Numbered from the stretch's first letter, positions 7,905-15,875 are shown. The stretch: 49,385 nucleotides of DNA from Pseudostreptobacillus hongkongensis (GCF_001559795.1 NZ_LOHY01000087.1:1-49385), one strand, 5' to 3'. Numbers and translations are program-made. Notes: a model not told the origin generated them from the sequence alone.

Positions 7905-8327
7905 TTATCTTTCCATCTCTTCTTCTAAATCACTTTTACCATTGCTGTTGCTATCATAATTAAATGGATCGTAACCTTTCATTATTTCTTCTCTGTTGGA
8001 TAATCCATCTCCATCGTAATCTTTCTCTAACTCAATTTCCCTTTCATGATTCAAAATATAGTTTTGACGTTCTTCTATTTCTCTAGTATTTTCTATATTT
8101 TCTTCCATAATTGCTTTTATTTCTTCTATTTCTCTTATTTCTTCTTGACTATATGCCCCTGATTTTTCCATTTTTTCTCTCAAATCATCTAATTGCTCAA
8201 CAATTACATGCATTCTTTTTCTTTCTTGATCTAAACTAATTTCTTCAAGATTTTTCCCTAAAATACTTTCACTAAATTCAGCTTTTTCTATAATATCTGC
8301 ATCTTCTAAACTTCTAACTTTACTCAT
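7905..8327 (-). CDS. Helical protein with calcium-binding-type repeats, ends EMER
   Basis: A 140-residue protein, unrecognised as a whole. Residues ~1-100 are charged and helical, probably coiled coil. Residues ~103-135 hold two Asp-rich loops, DYDGDGLSNREE and DSNSNGKSDLEE, of the thrombospondin-3/EF-hand-like type that bind calcium in secreted proteins. It ends EEEMER, matching only the last four residues of the shared tail. It has no signal peptide. AAAGGAG precedes the ATG, and the first bases overlap the end of the TraD-like gene, so it belongs to the same unit. Confidence 0.75.
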   Translation of the reverse strand: MSKVRSLEDADIIEKAEFSESILGKNLEEISLDQERKRMHVIVEQLDDLREKMEKSGAYSQEEIREIEEIKAIMEENIENTREIEERQNYILNHEREIELEKDYDGDGLSNREEIMKGYDPFNYDSNSNGKSDLEEEMER

Positions 8328-8613
8328 TATTAATTTCTCCTTTATTTCTATTTCTCAATATATCTATTCTTTTTTCTTTAAATAATATCCCCATTTTTTT
8401 ATATTTTTCTTTCTCATCTGCTTTTATAGATAAATAACTTAATAAAAACCCTAACAATACCTCATGATCTTCTTCATCTATTCCTAAAAGTTCAAATATA
8501 ATTCCTAATTTTATTAAATGACTAGCTCTTTCTTTTCTAGTTCTTACCTTTTCTAATCTCTTCAAACTTGAATGTTCCAAAATCAATTTTTCTATTAACT
8601 TCTTTTTTCTCAT
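8320..8613 (-). CDS. TraD-like small conjugal transfer protein
   Basis: A 97-residue basic helical protein. The stretch RTRKERASHLIKLGIIFELLG (roughly residues 24-44) followed by an acidic segment and LLGFLL resembles the Conjugal_TraD family found near relaxosome genes of Ti-type and Gram-negative mobile elements. Its role in that family is accessory and poorly defined. The start at 8613 overlaps the TraF-like gene by 77 bases, unusually long, so a later non-ATG start is possible. Confidence 0.6.
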   Translation of the reverse strand: MRKKKLIEKLILEHSSLKRLEKVRTRKERASHLIKLGIIFELLGIDEEDHEVLLGFLLSYLSIKADEKEKYKKMGILFKEKRIDILRNRNKGEINNE

Positions 8614-9091
8614 TTTTCTTAAATCTATAAATCAAATATGCTTTATACTTAATATCTTTTTCATTTATAGTTCCATAATATCTACCATCAAGTGATGTAT
8701 TTTTATCTGATAGTGTTAAATAATCACCTTTAGCTATAACTCCTGATGTTAAAATACTTGGTATCTTTGTAAAAACGATATTAACTGTTTTATTGTTATT
8801 AATATATATTTCATTATTTGATCTATAAATTACATCTCCTTGCTTTGCATAAACTTTTTTAATTGTATCTAATCCTCTTAAATTTTCATCTGCATATTTT
8901 TCATAATTTTTTGGTGATTTATATACAATATAGTCACCTACATTAAATTTTTTTGAAAATCTATTTGCTAAATATATACCTGGTGGACTAGACTCTGATA
9001 TATTTACTTTTATTTGAAACATCAAAAATATAAAAGATATGATGAATACAAAAAATGATATATCTAATCTTCTTTTTAATTTATTAGTCAT
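8537..9091 (-). CDS. traF: TraF-type S26 signal peptidase
   Basis: A 184-residue protein with one N-terminal membrane segment (residues ~10-28) and an S26 peptidase domain. SESSPPGIYLA carries the catalytic serine in the S-x-x-P-x-G-x-Y form typical of TraF; DTIKKVYAKQGD holds the catalytic lysine. In RP4, TraF processes and cyclises the TrbC pilin. It follows the TrbL-like gene by 10 bases. A clear VirB2/TrbC pilin substrate was not found in this window. Confidence 0.85.
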   Translation of the reverse strand: MTNKLKRRLDISFFVFIISFIFLMFQIKVNISESSPPGIYLANRFSKKFNVGDYIVYKSPKNYEKYADENLRGLDTIKKVYAKQGDVIYRSNNEIYINNNKTVNIVFTKIPSILTSGVIAKGDYLTLSDKNTSLDGRYYGTINEKDIKYKAYLIYRFKKNEKKEVNRKIDFGTFKFEEIRKGKN

Positions 9092-9101
9092 AATTTAACT
9101 C

Positions 9102-10718
9102 CTAAAAACTCACTTCTATTTTTGTAAATAATTCATATACTATTAAAATTAATATAACTGCTATCATTCCGTTACCATTTATTAAATCTGTAACACTTGT
9201 AATATTAGCAAAATTAAATAAATCATTATTCTCCTGGAACATTCGCATTATAATTACTGCAATAACATTTATTGATATAAGTTTTACTATAAAATTAAGT
9301 GTTAGACTTAATACTTTTCCAATGCTATAATATCCTTTTGTATATTCAATCATTCCAAATGGTAATAATATTTGTGATAACCCTAAAACTCATTGGAATG
9401 ATATTAATGCTTTAAATAGATTTGCCATCATCATAAAAATTGCTAAATTTACTATTGCTATCATAAATAAATAAATTATTGAAAATACTAAATCATGTCC
9501 AAATTCTGAAGGCATTATAGATGACCATCCCCACAATGATTTAAAATCATTCCAGATGACACCAGTAATTCCTTCTTTAACAGTCCATAGGTTACCTATA
9601 TTCTGTACTCCAGGTGTTTTAGTTAATGCTGTAACTACACCATAAGCAATATCTTCAGATAATTGTAATAGAGAACCATCCATTATTTTATTAATAATTA
9701 CTAAATAAAAACTGAATGATAATAATTTTTTAAATAAAGTAGTCATTATAGCTTTAATATTTACATTAGCCATTCCATGAGCCATATCAAGTGTAAGCTG
9801 TATTAATGTACAAAGTGATAATAATACTATTGCTGTTGTTTTAAGTTTTGCTAACCCTTCATTTACAAATCCAGCAAGCATTGTAGCAAATCCATCCCAA
9901 TCATAATTAATATCAGCTAAATAGTTAGCTGCTTTTTGATTATATGTTCCATATTCATCATCTATAGGTGAAAAATCAGGAGTTTTACCAGATATTCCCT
10001 TATTTAATGCATTTAATGAAGAATAATATGAATTTATTGGAACATTAGGAATACCACCTGTTAATATTTTTTTATCAGCAGCAGTTAAAGGTTTTCCTTC
10101 TTTAATTTTTTTAAGAATATTTGCTCTCAAATTCATTTTATATAAATCGCTTGCTTGTTCTTTTTCTCTTTCATTTGATAAATATTCTTTTACTCTCTTT
10201 CCATTTTTTCTAGTCCAATAATAATGTCTACCTGTTTCATCTACAGGAGTATTCATTGCATTATAAGTCCCTGCACCACCTGCATATTTAGATAATGCTG
10301 CTCCCATTTGACCATTACTTCTATCAAGGTGATATTTTAAATATCCAGCAGCAGCCAATATTCCTAATTCTTTATTATCTTTTCTTGTATTATATTGATT
10401 TGCTAATCTATGTGCAGTTTCTTTACTATATCCCATTTCACGTAGACCTGTTTCAAAAGCAGCAGCACCCATCTGTCCTATTCCAACATAACCTAAACTA
10501 TTATCTAATTTTTTCCCAAAACCTGATTCATTGGTAAACTTTGCAACAAGTACTTCTGAAGGAATTCCAGATTTTTCAGAAGCATCTTTTATAGCCTTTG
10601 CTAATCTTTTCTCTGCTGGATTAACTATTGCTATCATATCACTAATTTTTCCTATATCTTCTTCTGCAAAAGAAAAAATAGAGAATATACATATAATAAA
10701 AATAAAAATTTTTTTCAT
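9102..10718 (-). pseudogene. Lytic transglycosylase-TrbL fusion interrupted by one in-frame TGA
   Basis: Reading through a single TGA at 9390-9392 gives 538 codons, close to the 536 of the other TrbL-like protein here. Signal peptide (1-18), an SLT transglycosylase domain (about 35-150; VLVAKFTNESGFG with the catalytic Glu, then SLGYVGIGQMG), a linker, then several membrane segments of the TrbL/VirB6 type. The TGA falls in ALISFQ-stop-VLGLSQILLPFGM, which aligns with EFRLVSAIGVILLPFNV of the second TrbL, so one codon was hit and the frame is otherwise kept. The product may be a truncated 442-residue protein plus a 83-residue C-terminal piece restarted at ATG 9353, or low-level readthrough, or a sequence error. 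Confidence 0.8.
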
Positions 10719-10967
10719 TCTTTTCTCCTTTCAAAAAATTTGCAAAAAAAAAGACCTTACACAAGGCACTGCCTTGCATAAAGTCTCTTAGTGTGAACCT
10801 AATCACAGATCTTTATTCTTCTTTTTTTAATGTGAGAAAATAACACATTATGATATTCAGTTTATACAAATATATAGTTATCATAAATAAGCCAGCTAAC
10901 TTATTATATTAATAAATCTACTCTATTAATATTTGATAATCAATATATTCATTGCAATCTCTATTAC
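10719..10967 (-). ncRNA. ~250-nt structured leader RNA with terminator
   Basis: Between the promoter at 10974-11002 and the gene at 10718 there is no credible reading frame. The leader contains a TGTGA/TCACA hairpin just before the terminator and several weaker A/T stems upstream. It differs in sequence from RNAs A and B but has the same position logic: leader, terminator, secretion gene. An attenuator or riboswitch-like control is the simplest reading; no known class was recognised. Confidence 0.5.
10744..10786 (-). terminator. Intrinsic terminator in the leader (attenuator)
   Basis: On the transcribed strand a long stem, AGACTTTATGCAAGGC pairing with GCCTTGTGTAAGGTCT, is followed by nine T. 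It lies 26 bases before the ATG of the transglycosylase-TrbL gene, downstream of a strong promoter, so it should end transcription unless overridden. Confidence 0.8.
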
Positions 10968-10973
10968 ACTAAT

Positions 10974-11002
10974 ATTATACCTTTTTTATACATAAAAAGC
11001 AA
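10974..11002 (-). promoter_or_regulatory. Promoter of the transfer/cargo operon
   Basis: On the minus strand TTGCTT (10997-11002), 17 bases, then TATAAT (10974-10979). It should drive the transglycosylase-TrbL, TraF, TraD-like and downstream cargo genes. Confidence 0.75.
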
Positions 11003-11041
11003 GTTTTTATAATATTTTTATACTTTAAATTTTATACTTAA

Positions 11042-11815
11042 TTAACGTTCAAAATCATCTTTTTTCTTTTCTTTTTCAATATATCTAATTTCTTGTTCCC
11101 AATTATTTGTAATATGTTCAAAATAAAATTCAAATGATTTTTCTACATTGTTCTCTATAAAACTTATTATATCTTCATATTCATCATTTGAATGGGCTTT
11201 TTCTAAAGCATTATAATAATCTTCTCTATCTTCTTTTTTTATTATTGTTATAGGAAACCCTTCTTTCATTAGTTCCAAATTCATTAAAAGTCTTCCAGTT
11301 CTACCATTTCCATCAGGAAAAGGATGAATTTTTTCAAAATCTGCATGAAATATTGCTACTTTTTTTATTATATCTTCATTACTGTTATAAAAATCTTCTA
11401 TTAACTTACTTAAGTGTTCTTCTACTAAATTAGGTGGAGAGGTTTTAAAATTAGCCCCTACTATTTCATTTGGTACTTTTTTAAATGTTCCACCACCATT
11501 AACCATTACTAAGCTATTAAATTCTCGCATCATTCTCAAAGATATTTTTTCTTTTTCTTTCATAACTTCTGACAAGAAGTTTAAAGCATACTCTTGTCCT
11601 TTTACTTCTAAATGTTCTTTTAGAGATTTTCCTTTTATTGTTACGCCATGTTCGATTATTAAATTTGTTTCCATCAAACTTAGTGTATTTCCTTCTATTC
11701 CATTACTATTATATATGAATTTAGCTTTTAAATTTTCTTCTATTTTTTTTAAAACCATTTCATCTATTGGTCTTTTACTTTTCAAAAACTCTCTATATAA
11801 TTCTAACTTTTTCAT
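11042..11815 (-). CDS. Fic-domain protein, canonical active site
   Basis: A 257-residue Fic protein. The full catalytic loop HPFPDGNGRTGRLL starts at residue 164, and the inhibitory-helix motif SNGIEGN is at residues 37-43 (class II arrangement, N-terminal to the Fic core). Fic enzymes modify target proteins, usually by AMPylation; Bartonella Bep effectors are Fic proteins delivered by a T4SS. The C-terminus EKEKKKDDFER keeps the basic stretch and final F-E-R of the shared tail but lacks the W-N-N-R core. It has its own ribosome binding site (AAGGAG) and promoter, so it is expressed apart from the transfer genes. Intact counterpart of the His-less protein at 515-1279. Confidence 0.9.
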   Translation of the reverse strand: MKKLELYREFLKSKRPIDEMVLKKIEENLKAKFIYNSNGIEGNTLSLMETNLIIEHGVTIKGKSLKEHLEVKGQEYALNFLSEVMKEKEKISLRMMREFNSLVMVNGGGTFKKVPNEIVGANFKTSPPNLVEEHLSKLIEDFYNSNEDIIKKVAIFHADFEKIHPFPDGNGRTGRLLMNLELMKEGFPITIIKKEDREDYYNALEKAHSNDEYEDIISFIENNVEKSFEFYFEHITNNWEQEIRYIEKEKKKDDFER

Positions 11816-11853
11816 TTTTTCTCCTTGTCATCTCTATATTATTCTTAAGTACT

Positions 11854-11859
11854 ATTATA
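11854..11859 (-). promoter_or_regulatory. -10 element of the Fic gene promoter
   Basis: TATAAT on the minus strand 39 bases before the Fic ATG. The expected -35 position falls on the edge of the palindrome at 11879-11903 and has no good TTGACA match, so the palindrome could serve as a protein-binding operator here. Confidence 0.5.
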
Positions 11860-11878
11860 CTCTATTTTTAAAAAAATA

Positions 11879-11903
11879 CCACCCTATATTTTCTATAGAG
11901 TGG
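11879..11903. repeat. Single palindromic spacer upstream of the Fic gene
   Basis: CCACCCTATATT...CTATAGAGTGG palindrome of the element-wide family, here lying at the probable -35 region of the Fic promoter and just past the stop of the 181-residue secreted protein gene. Confidence 0.7.
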
Positions 11904-11910
11904 CTAATTA

Positions 11911-12456
11911 TTACTTAAAATACTTAATTTTTTTTGTTTCACTTTCAGATAATTTTTTAATTATTTTAGAAAATATATTTTTTTTATCATCATTTGTCAT
12001 TTTTCTAGCTACAATATTTTGATTTCCATTTTTTGATTTAATAGTTCCCCTTATAACTGGATATCCATCTTCTATATCATCAGACCATGCTTTATTCCTA
12101 AAATCAAACCAATCTTCTGAAGAATCGTATTTACCTAATTTTAATGTTCCCTTAACATTTAATAAATTAATGAAATTTAAACTATCATTTGATTTTAATA
12201 ATTTAACTTTAGGCTTTTCCCATAATTTCATATTTTCATTTAATACTGAGACATGATTTATATAATCTAATATATCCTTTTGTTTTAAATAATTTTCGTC
12301 CATTACAATTTCAGTTAAATAGTACTCATCCTTTTCTTTTGTAATTTTATATACACTATAAAACGATACCCAATCTCCAAGAAAACTATCATAATTTACA
12401 GCAGCAAAAGTAAATGCTGAAAACATAATACAGATTAATAATACAAATTTTTTCAT
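11911..12456 (-). CDS. Secreted protein, unknown
   Basis: A 181-residue protein with a clear signal peptide (MKKFVLLICIMFSAFTFA, residues 1-18) and no lipobox Cys, so probably periplasmic. The mature part, starting VNYDSFLGDWVSFY, looks like a small beta-rich fold with a G-D-W-x-S-F start reminiscent of lipocalin-like proteins, a weak resemblance only. A strong AAGGGGAG precedes the ATG. It follows the 96-residue coiled-coil gene by 12 bases and forms a two-gene unit with it inside the transfer region. Confidence 0.7.
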   Translation of the reverse strand: MKKFVLLICIMFSAFTFAAVNYDSFLGDWVSFYSVYKITKEKDEYYLTEIVMDENYLKQKDILDYINHVSVLNENMKLWEKPKVKLLKSNDSLNFINLLNVKGTLKLGKYDSSEDWFDFRNKAWSDDIEDGYPVIRGTIKSKNGNQNIVARKMTNDDKKNIFSKIIKKLSESETKKIKYFK

Positions 12457-12468
12457 TTTCTTCTCCCC

Positions 12469-12759
12469 TTATAACTCTAAATAATCTTTTGACTTTTTAT
12501 TATCTAAATTTTTAATTAAATTTTCCATCATTTTCTCAAGTTTTTCAACCTTATTTTTCAACTCAATATTCTCATTTACAATATCATCTATCTCTTGTTT
12601 AAGCAATTTATTAACATCTCTTAATTTATATACTTCGGCTTTAGTATTAGTTCTGAATTCTTCAAAATCCCATTCTAAACATTTAATTGATATATTTGCT
12701 TCTGCAGCTGCATTTCTAGCTGACATTGCATCTGATTCAACACTATAAATATCACTCAT
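12469..12759 (-). CDS. Small coiled-coil protein, unknown
   Basis: A 96-residue protein; residues ~25-90 show heptad spacing (KLLKQEIDDIVNENIELKNK and on), so a coiled coil is likely. There is no signal peptide or membrane segment. It is preceded by AAAGTGAG and by its own promoter, which overlaps the 3' end of the TrbL-like gene. Function unknown; a cytoplasmic accessory of the transfer system is possible from context. Confidence 0.65.
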   Translation of the reverse strand: MSDIYSVESDAMSARNAAAEANISIKCLEWDFEEFRTNTKAEVYKLRDVNKLLKQEIDDIVNENIELKNKVEKLEKMMENLIKNLDNKKSKDYLEL

Positions 12760-12794
12760 AAAAACTCACTTTCATGTATCTTTTATATATGAAT

Positions 12795-12823
12795 ATTATA
12801 CCATAAAAATAGGATTTTTACAA
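12795..12823 (-). promoter_or_regulatory. Promoter of the 96-residue/181-residue gene pair
   Basis: TTGTAA (12818-12823), 17 bases, TATAAT (12795-12800) on the minus strand, 36 bases before the ATG at 12759. Confidence 0.65.
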
Positions 12824-12826
12824 TGT

Positions 12827-14437
12827 TTATTCATCTTTTTTATAAGTATTTCCATCTCTATTCCCATCTCTATTTTTAATATTATCTAGTATTTGTTTTC
12901 CAATATTATCATTCCATCTATCACTAACTTTTCTAGTTTCTCCCCCATATTCAAATTCTTTTTTACCACTTATTTTAGAATTCTTACGTGCCATTTCATA
13001 ACCTTCTCTTGTTTTTTTAACATTATAGTTAGTCTTCATCTTATTAGTAGCCCTACTTAATGCAGCTTCTTTCACATCACTAGATCTATAATTCTTCATA
13101 AATGATTTAATTGCTTTAGTATATCTTTCTGCTTTAGATTTAGGAAGATCTGCAAGAGATTCTTTACTATCATCTTTCATTTCAGCTTTAGTTCTATCTA
13201 TAGCTTCTCTAAATCTTTCAAATCCCAGATAGTTTTCAACCTTATCATTTTCTAATCTATCAATATTCATATTTTCTTTATCTCTTTGAACTTTATCTCC
13301 ATCATGCATTAATTGTTCTCCCGCAAGACCACCAGTTCCTCTCCAAATATCACCTGCTAAATTAGATAAACTTTTTTGTCCTGTTCCATAAGAAACCGTA
13401 TTTTTAAGTCCACCTGATACTTTTTTACCAATTTTAGCCATTCTAGTATTTCTTGCTACACTAGCACCATCCTTAGCACCTTTTCTCATAGCTTTAAGTA
13501 CTCCACCTATACCTTTACCACCAGCAGCAGCACTTTTACCTTGATTTATAGCCCCTTTCATAGCACTAGCTCCAACAACAGCACCACCTACAGCACCAGT
13601 TGCTGTATTTACTGCCATTCCTAATGCTGTACCAAATGCACTTGTATTACTTGATCCTGTACCATTTACAAGCATTGATGATAATTCCTTTGAGCAACTT
13701 ATTAAATATGCACATAATCCCATCATAAATATCCAAGCAATACCATTTCCTATTGATAATTCTCCCCCATCACTACCACTATATATATTTGTTTCTAATA
13801 ATTTTAAACATATACCTGTTAAGGATACTGCTATCATTATTCTTGCACCAGCATTAAATAAAGCATTCCATAACTTACCACCTGTAGATTTAGTAAATTC
13901 TAATACATTAAATGGTAGTAATATCACTCCTATTGCTGAAACTAATCTAAATTCAACATATGATACTATAATTTCTTTGATTATAAGGAAAATACATAAT
14001 ATTGCTAAAATCATCAATATTAAATAAACTAATTGCTTACCAATTTCTGTATAACCAAGAGAATTTCTTTCTTGTTCAAGTTTTAATACGCCACCTAATA
14101 AAGTTTTATAAATTCCATCAAAATCAGGGAATCCTACTGTTCCACTTTGTACTTTACCATCTGGGAAAAATAAATATCCTATATTGAACATTAGTTTAGT
14201 TATCTCATCAATAATTAGTGGATAAGATTTAGCAATAACTATAAATATTCCGTATCTAATAATTTTATTGAAAAAGGTTTTCATAATATTTGAAAAATTA
14301 TCAGAATATTCAAAAATATATGCTATTACAAAATCTATACCAGCCATAAGACTTAATATTACTAGAACAATTACTGCTAAATTACTTAAACCATCATTTA
14401 ACAAAGTCGCAAAAACTTGTATAAACTGATTTATCAT
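12827..14437 (-). CDS. TrbL/VirB6-like inner-membrane channel protein
   Basis: A 536-residue protein with several hydrophobic segments in the first ~255 residues, a Gly/Ala-rich stretch (~265-330) and a long, highly charged C-terminal tail, the usual layout of TrbL. VirB6/TrbL proteins form part of the inner-membrane channel that passes substrate. The stretch EFRLVSAIGVILLPFNVLEF is shared with the transglycosylase-TrbL fusion, making the two paralogues. It lies directly downstream of the TrbJ-like gene, with GTAGGTG as ribosome binding site overlapping that gene's TAG. Confidence 0.85.
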   Translation of the reverse strand: MINQFIQVFATLLNDGLSNLAVIVLVILSLMAGIDFVIAYIFEYSDNFSNIMKTFFNKIIRYGIFIVIAKSYPLIIDEITKLMFNIGYLFFPDGKVQSGTVGFPDFDGIYKTLLGGVLKLEQERNSLGYTEIGKQLVYLILMILAILCIFLIIKEIIVSYVEFRLVSAIGVILLPFNVLEFTKSTGGKLWNALFNAGARIMIAVSLTGICLKLLETNIYSGSDGGELSIGNGIAWIFMMGLCAYLISCSKELSSMLVNGTGSSNTSAFGTALGMAVNTATGAVGGAVVGASAMKGAINQGKSAAAGGKGIGGVLKAMRKGAKDGASVARNTRMAKIGKKVSGGLKNTVSYGTGQKSLSNLAGDIWRGTGGLAGEQLMHDGDKVQRDKENMNIDRLENDKVENYLGFERFREAIDRTKAEMKDDSKESLADLPKSKAERYTKAIKSFMKNYRSSDVKEAALSRATNKMKTNYNVKKTREGYEMARKNSKISGKKEFEYGGETRKVSDRWNDNIGKQILDNIKNRDGNRDGNTYKKDE

Positions 14438-14446
14438 AGCTTACAC

Positions 14447-15595
14447 CTACTTTCCTGTAACAGATCCTACAAAACGATTACTTAATTTCATTTTCTCTGT
14501 CTCTTTCTTATTATTCTCAATAGCACTTGCAATTTTCACAGCTTCTGCTTTTTGAGTTTCTTTTGCCGCAATTTGTTCTTCTTTTTCTTTATTCTCTTTA
14601 ACGAGCATTGCACTTGCAGTTAATGAATCATTACTTATCATTTGCTCGGTAAGAGAAATTAATATATTCATTTGTTCTCTTAAATATTGTAAGTTTTGAT
14701 TTTCATTTTTAGGATTAATATTTAATAATGTCTTTTTAGCTTTTTCAATAACTTCTCTAATTTTTTTATTTTCTTTTCCAGATATTTTATTTAACACATC
14801 TTTATTAGTAGCTAATATATCTCTATCTGTATTAAGTAACAGATCCCACCCTTCAGCAGTTGTAAGATCTGCTTTTTCTAATTTTTTAGAAAAATCTTCA
14901 CTAGCATCACCAATATCTACTCCAGTTTTTACAAGACCATCTAATGTTTTTAAAGTATTATTTATTCCTGATAAAGTTAATAAATCTTCCTTCCCTAAAG
15001 ATCTGACAGAATCTAATCTTCTTTTATATTCTTTTAATTGATCCACCCTATTTTTAACAGCTAAAATTCTACTTAAAATAGATTGTATATTACTACCTAT
15101 AACGCCCGCTCCTGCCATTGTAGGAAATGCTCCAGCAATTGATAATGCTGACGTTAATGCATCAGATGCAGCAGCTACTGTATTAAAAGTAATCTCACTT
15201 CCTTTATCTAATACATTATATATATCATCTACACCTTTTAACATAGCATCAAAATCAAAGTTTTTTGATATAGCTCCTATATTTCTTTTATTAAAATTAC
15301 TCATTCCAGATGCTTTCATATATTCTTCAGTAGCTTGAGTTCTAATATCATTTGTGATTTTATATGCCCCCGCTTTTTCAATCTCATCAGACCTTCTTAA
15401 CATTTCTTCATATTTTTTATATGCTTCATCTTCTTTAGAAACTACTTTTTCATTACTATTATTTTCATTATTAGCAGTTGTTGTACTTGTAGTATTTGTT
15501 TCTGTTTCTAATGTAAACATACTTTTATCAATATCTTCAGAAAATCCTAAATTACCAACAACTAATATACTTAATATTCCTAATATTTTTTTCAT
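14447..15595 (-). CDS. TrbJ/VirB5-like secreted T4SS protein
   Basis: A 382-residue protein with a signal peptide (residues 1-19), a Thr/Asn-rich spacer, then a long mostly helical body (DFDAMLKGVDDIYNVLDKGS, LSRILAVKNRVDQLKEYKRR, ALTSALSIAGAFPTMAG) typical of VirB5/TrbJ, which sits at the pilus tip or channel. No lipobox. It is preceded by TAGGAGG and by RNA A with its terminator, so expression is probably gated there. Position just before TrbL matches the order trbJ-trbL. Assignment rests on architecture and neighbours. Confidence 0.65.
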   Translation of the reverse strand: MKKILGILSILVVGNLGFSEDIDKSMFTLETETNTTSTTTANNENNSNEKVVSKEDEAYKKYEEMLRRSDEIEKAGAYKITNDIRTQATEEYMKASGMSNFNKRNIGAISKNFDFDAMLKGVDDIYNVLDKGSEITFNTVAAASDALTSALSIAGAFPTMAGAGVIGSNIQSILSRILAVKNRVDQLKEYKRRLDSVRSLGKEDLLTLSGINNTLKTLDGLVKTGVDIGDASEDFSKKLEKADLTTAEGWDLLLNTDRDILATNKDVLNKISGKENKKIREVIEKAKKTLLNINPKNENQNLQYLREQMNILISLTEQMISNDSLTASAMLVKENKEKEEQIAAKETQKAEAVKIASAIENNKKETEKMKLSNRFVGSVTGK

Positions 15596-15629
15596 ATAAA
15601 TTTCCTCCTAAATAAATTTTTTATAAAAC

Positions 15630-15654
15630 AAAAAGACTAGAATTATTCTAGTCT
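15630..15654 (-). terminator. Intrinsic terminator of RNA A
   Basis: AAGACTAGAA-taa-TTCTAGTCTT stem followed by T-run in the transcribed direction, 35 bases before the TrbJ-like ATG. Its 5' arm overlaps the 3' arm of RNA A's closing helix, so the two structures are mutually exclusive. Confidence 0.85.
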
Positions 15655-15854
15655 TGACTAATTACTTAAAAAAGTGACTTTTAACATTTTTTACCATACG
15701 GAACCCAATGTTCAGGATCTAACGAACAAGTCTAAACGTTAGTGTGCTATGATATCCGATATTTCTGACCCCTCGGTTGGGTGTGCAGGCACAACTGGAC
15801 AGGTCTCATATTTCCTAAATAAATGGTATCATTTTTTATTATCTTAGTCAAGAC
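15630..15854 (-). ncRNA. Structured RNA A (pseudoknotted leader/attenuator)
   Basis: A 225-nt non-coding stretch with a paralogue at 21650-21886. GTCTTGACTAA (15844-15854 on the RNA strand) pairs over 11 bases with TTAGTCAAGAC (15651-15661). Inside: a hairpin whose loop TTGTGC (15789-15794) can pair with GCACA (15743-15747) as a pseudoknot, an ACCC/GGGT hairpin (15768-15782), a 14-base block GGGGTCAGAAATAT identical in both copies (15759-15772), and CTAACG/CGTTAG (15719-15742) with a TTTAGACTT loop. A terminator follows, then the TrbJ-like gene. I know no matching riboswitch class. A possible promoter (TTGACT-17-TACCAT, 15823-15851) overlaps the 5' part; if used, the outer helix would not form. 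Confidence 0.7.
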
Positions 15855-15875
15855 AATTATTCAATTTTCATTATT

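Noticed and set aside
7577-7959. Plus-strand reading frames of 60-70 codons in the 7.6-8.0 kb region as genes.
   Set aside because: No ribosome binding sites; composition is that of the opposite strand of decayed genes, and part is covered by a better-supported small RNA.
9102-9353. 83-residue hydrophobic frame next to TraF, at first taken for the TrbC/VirB2 pilin.
   Set aside because: It continues the upstream TrbL frame across a single TGA and aligns with the second TrbL protein, so it is the TrbL C-terminus.
433-11903. Regularly recurring palindromes as a CRISPR array or Rho-independent terminators.
   Set aside because: They are kilobases apart with genes between them and no spacers of even length; the stems have no T-run.
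15823-15851. Promoter TTGACT-17-TACCAT as the certain start of RNA A.
   Set aside because: The same bases form part of RNA A's closing helices and the -10 is poor; RNA B has no matching promoter, so read-through from the upstream gene is as likely. Kept only as an alternative.
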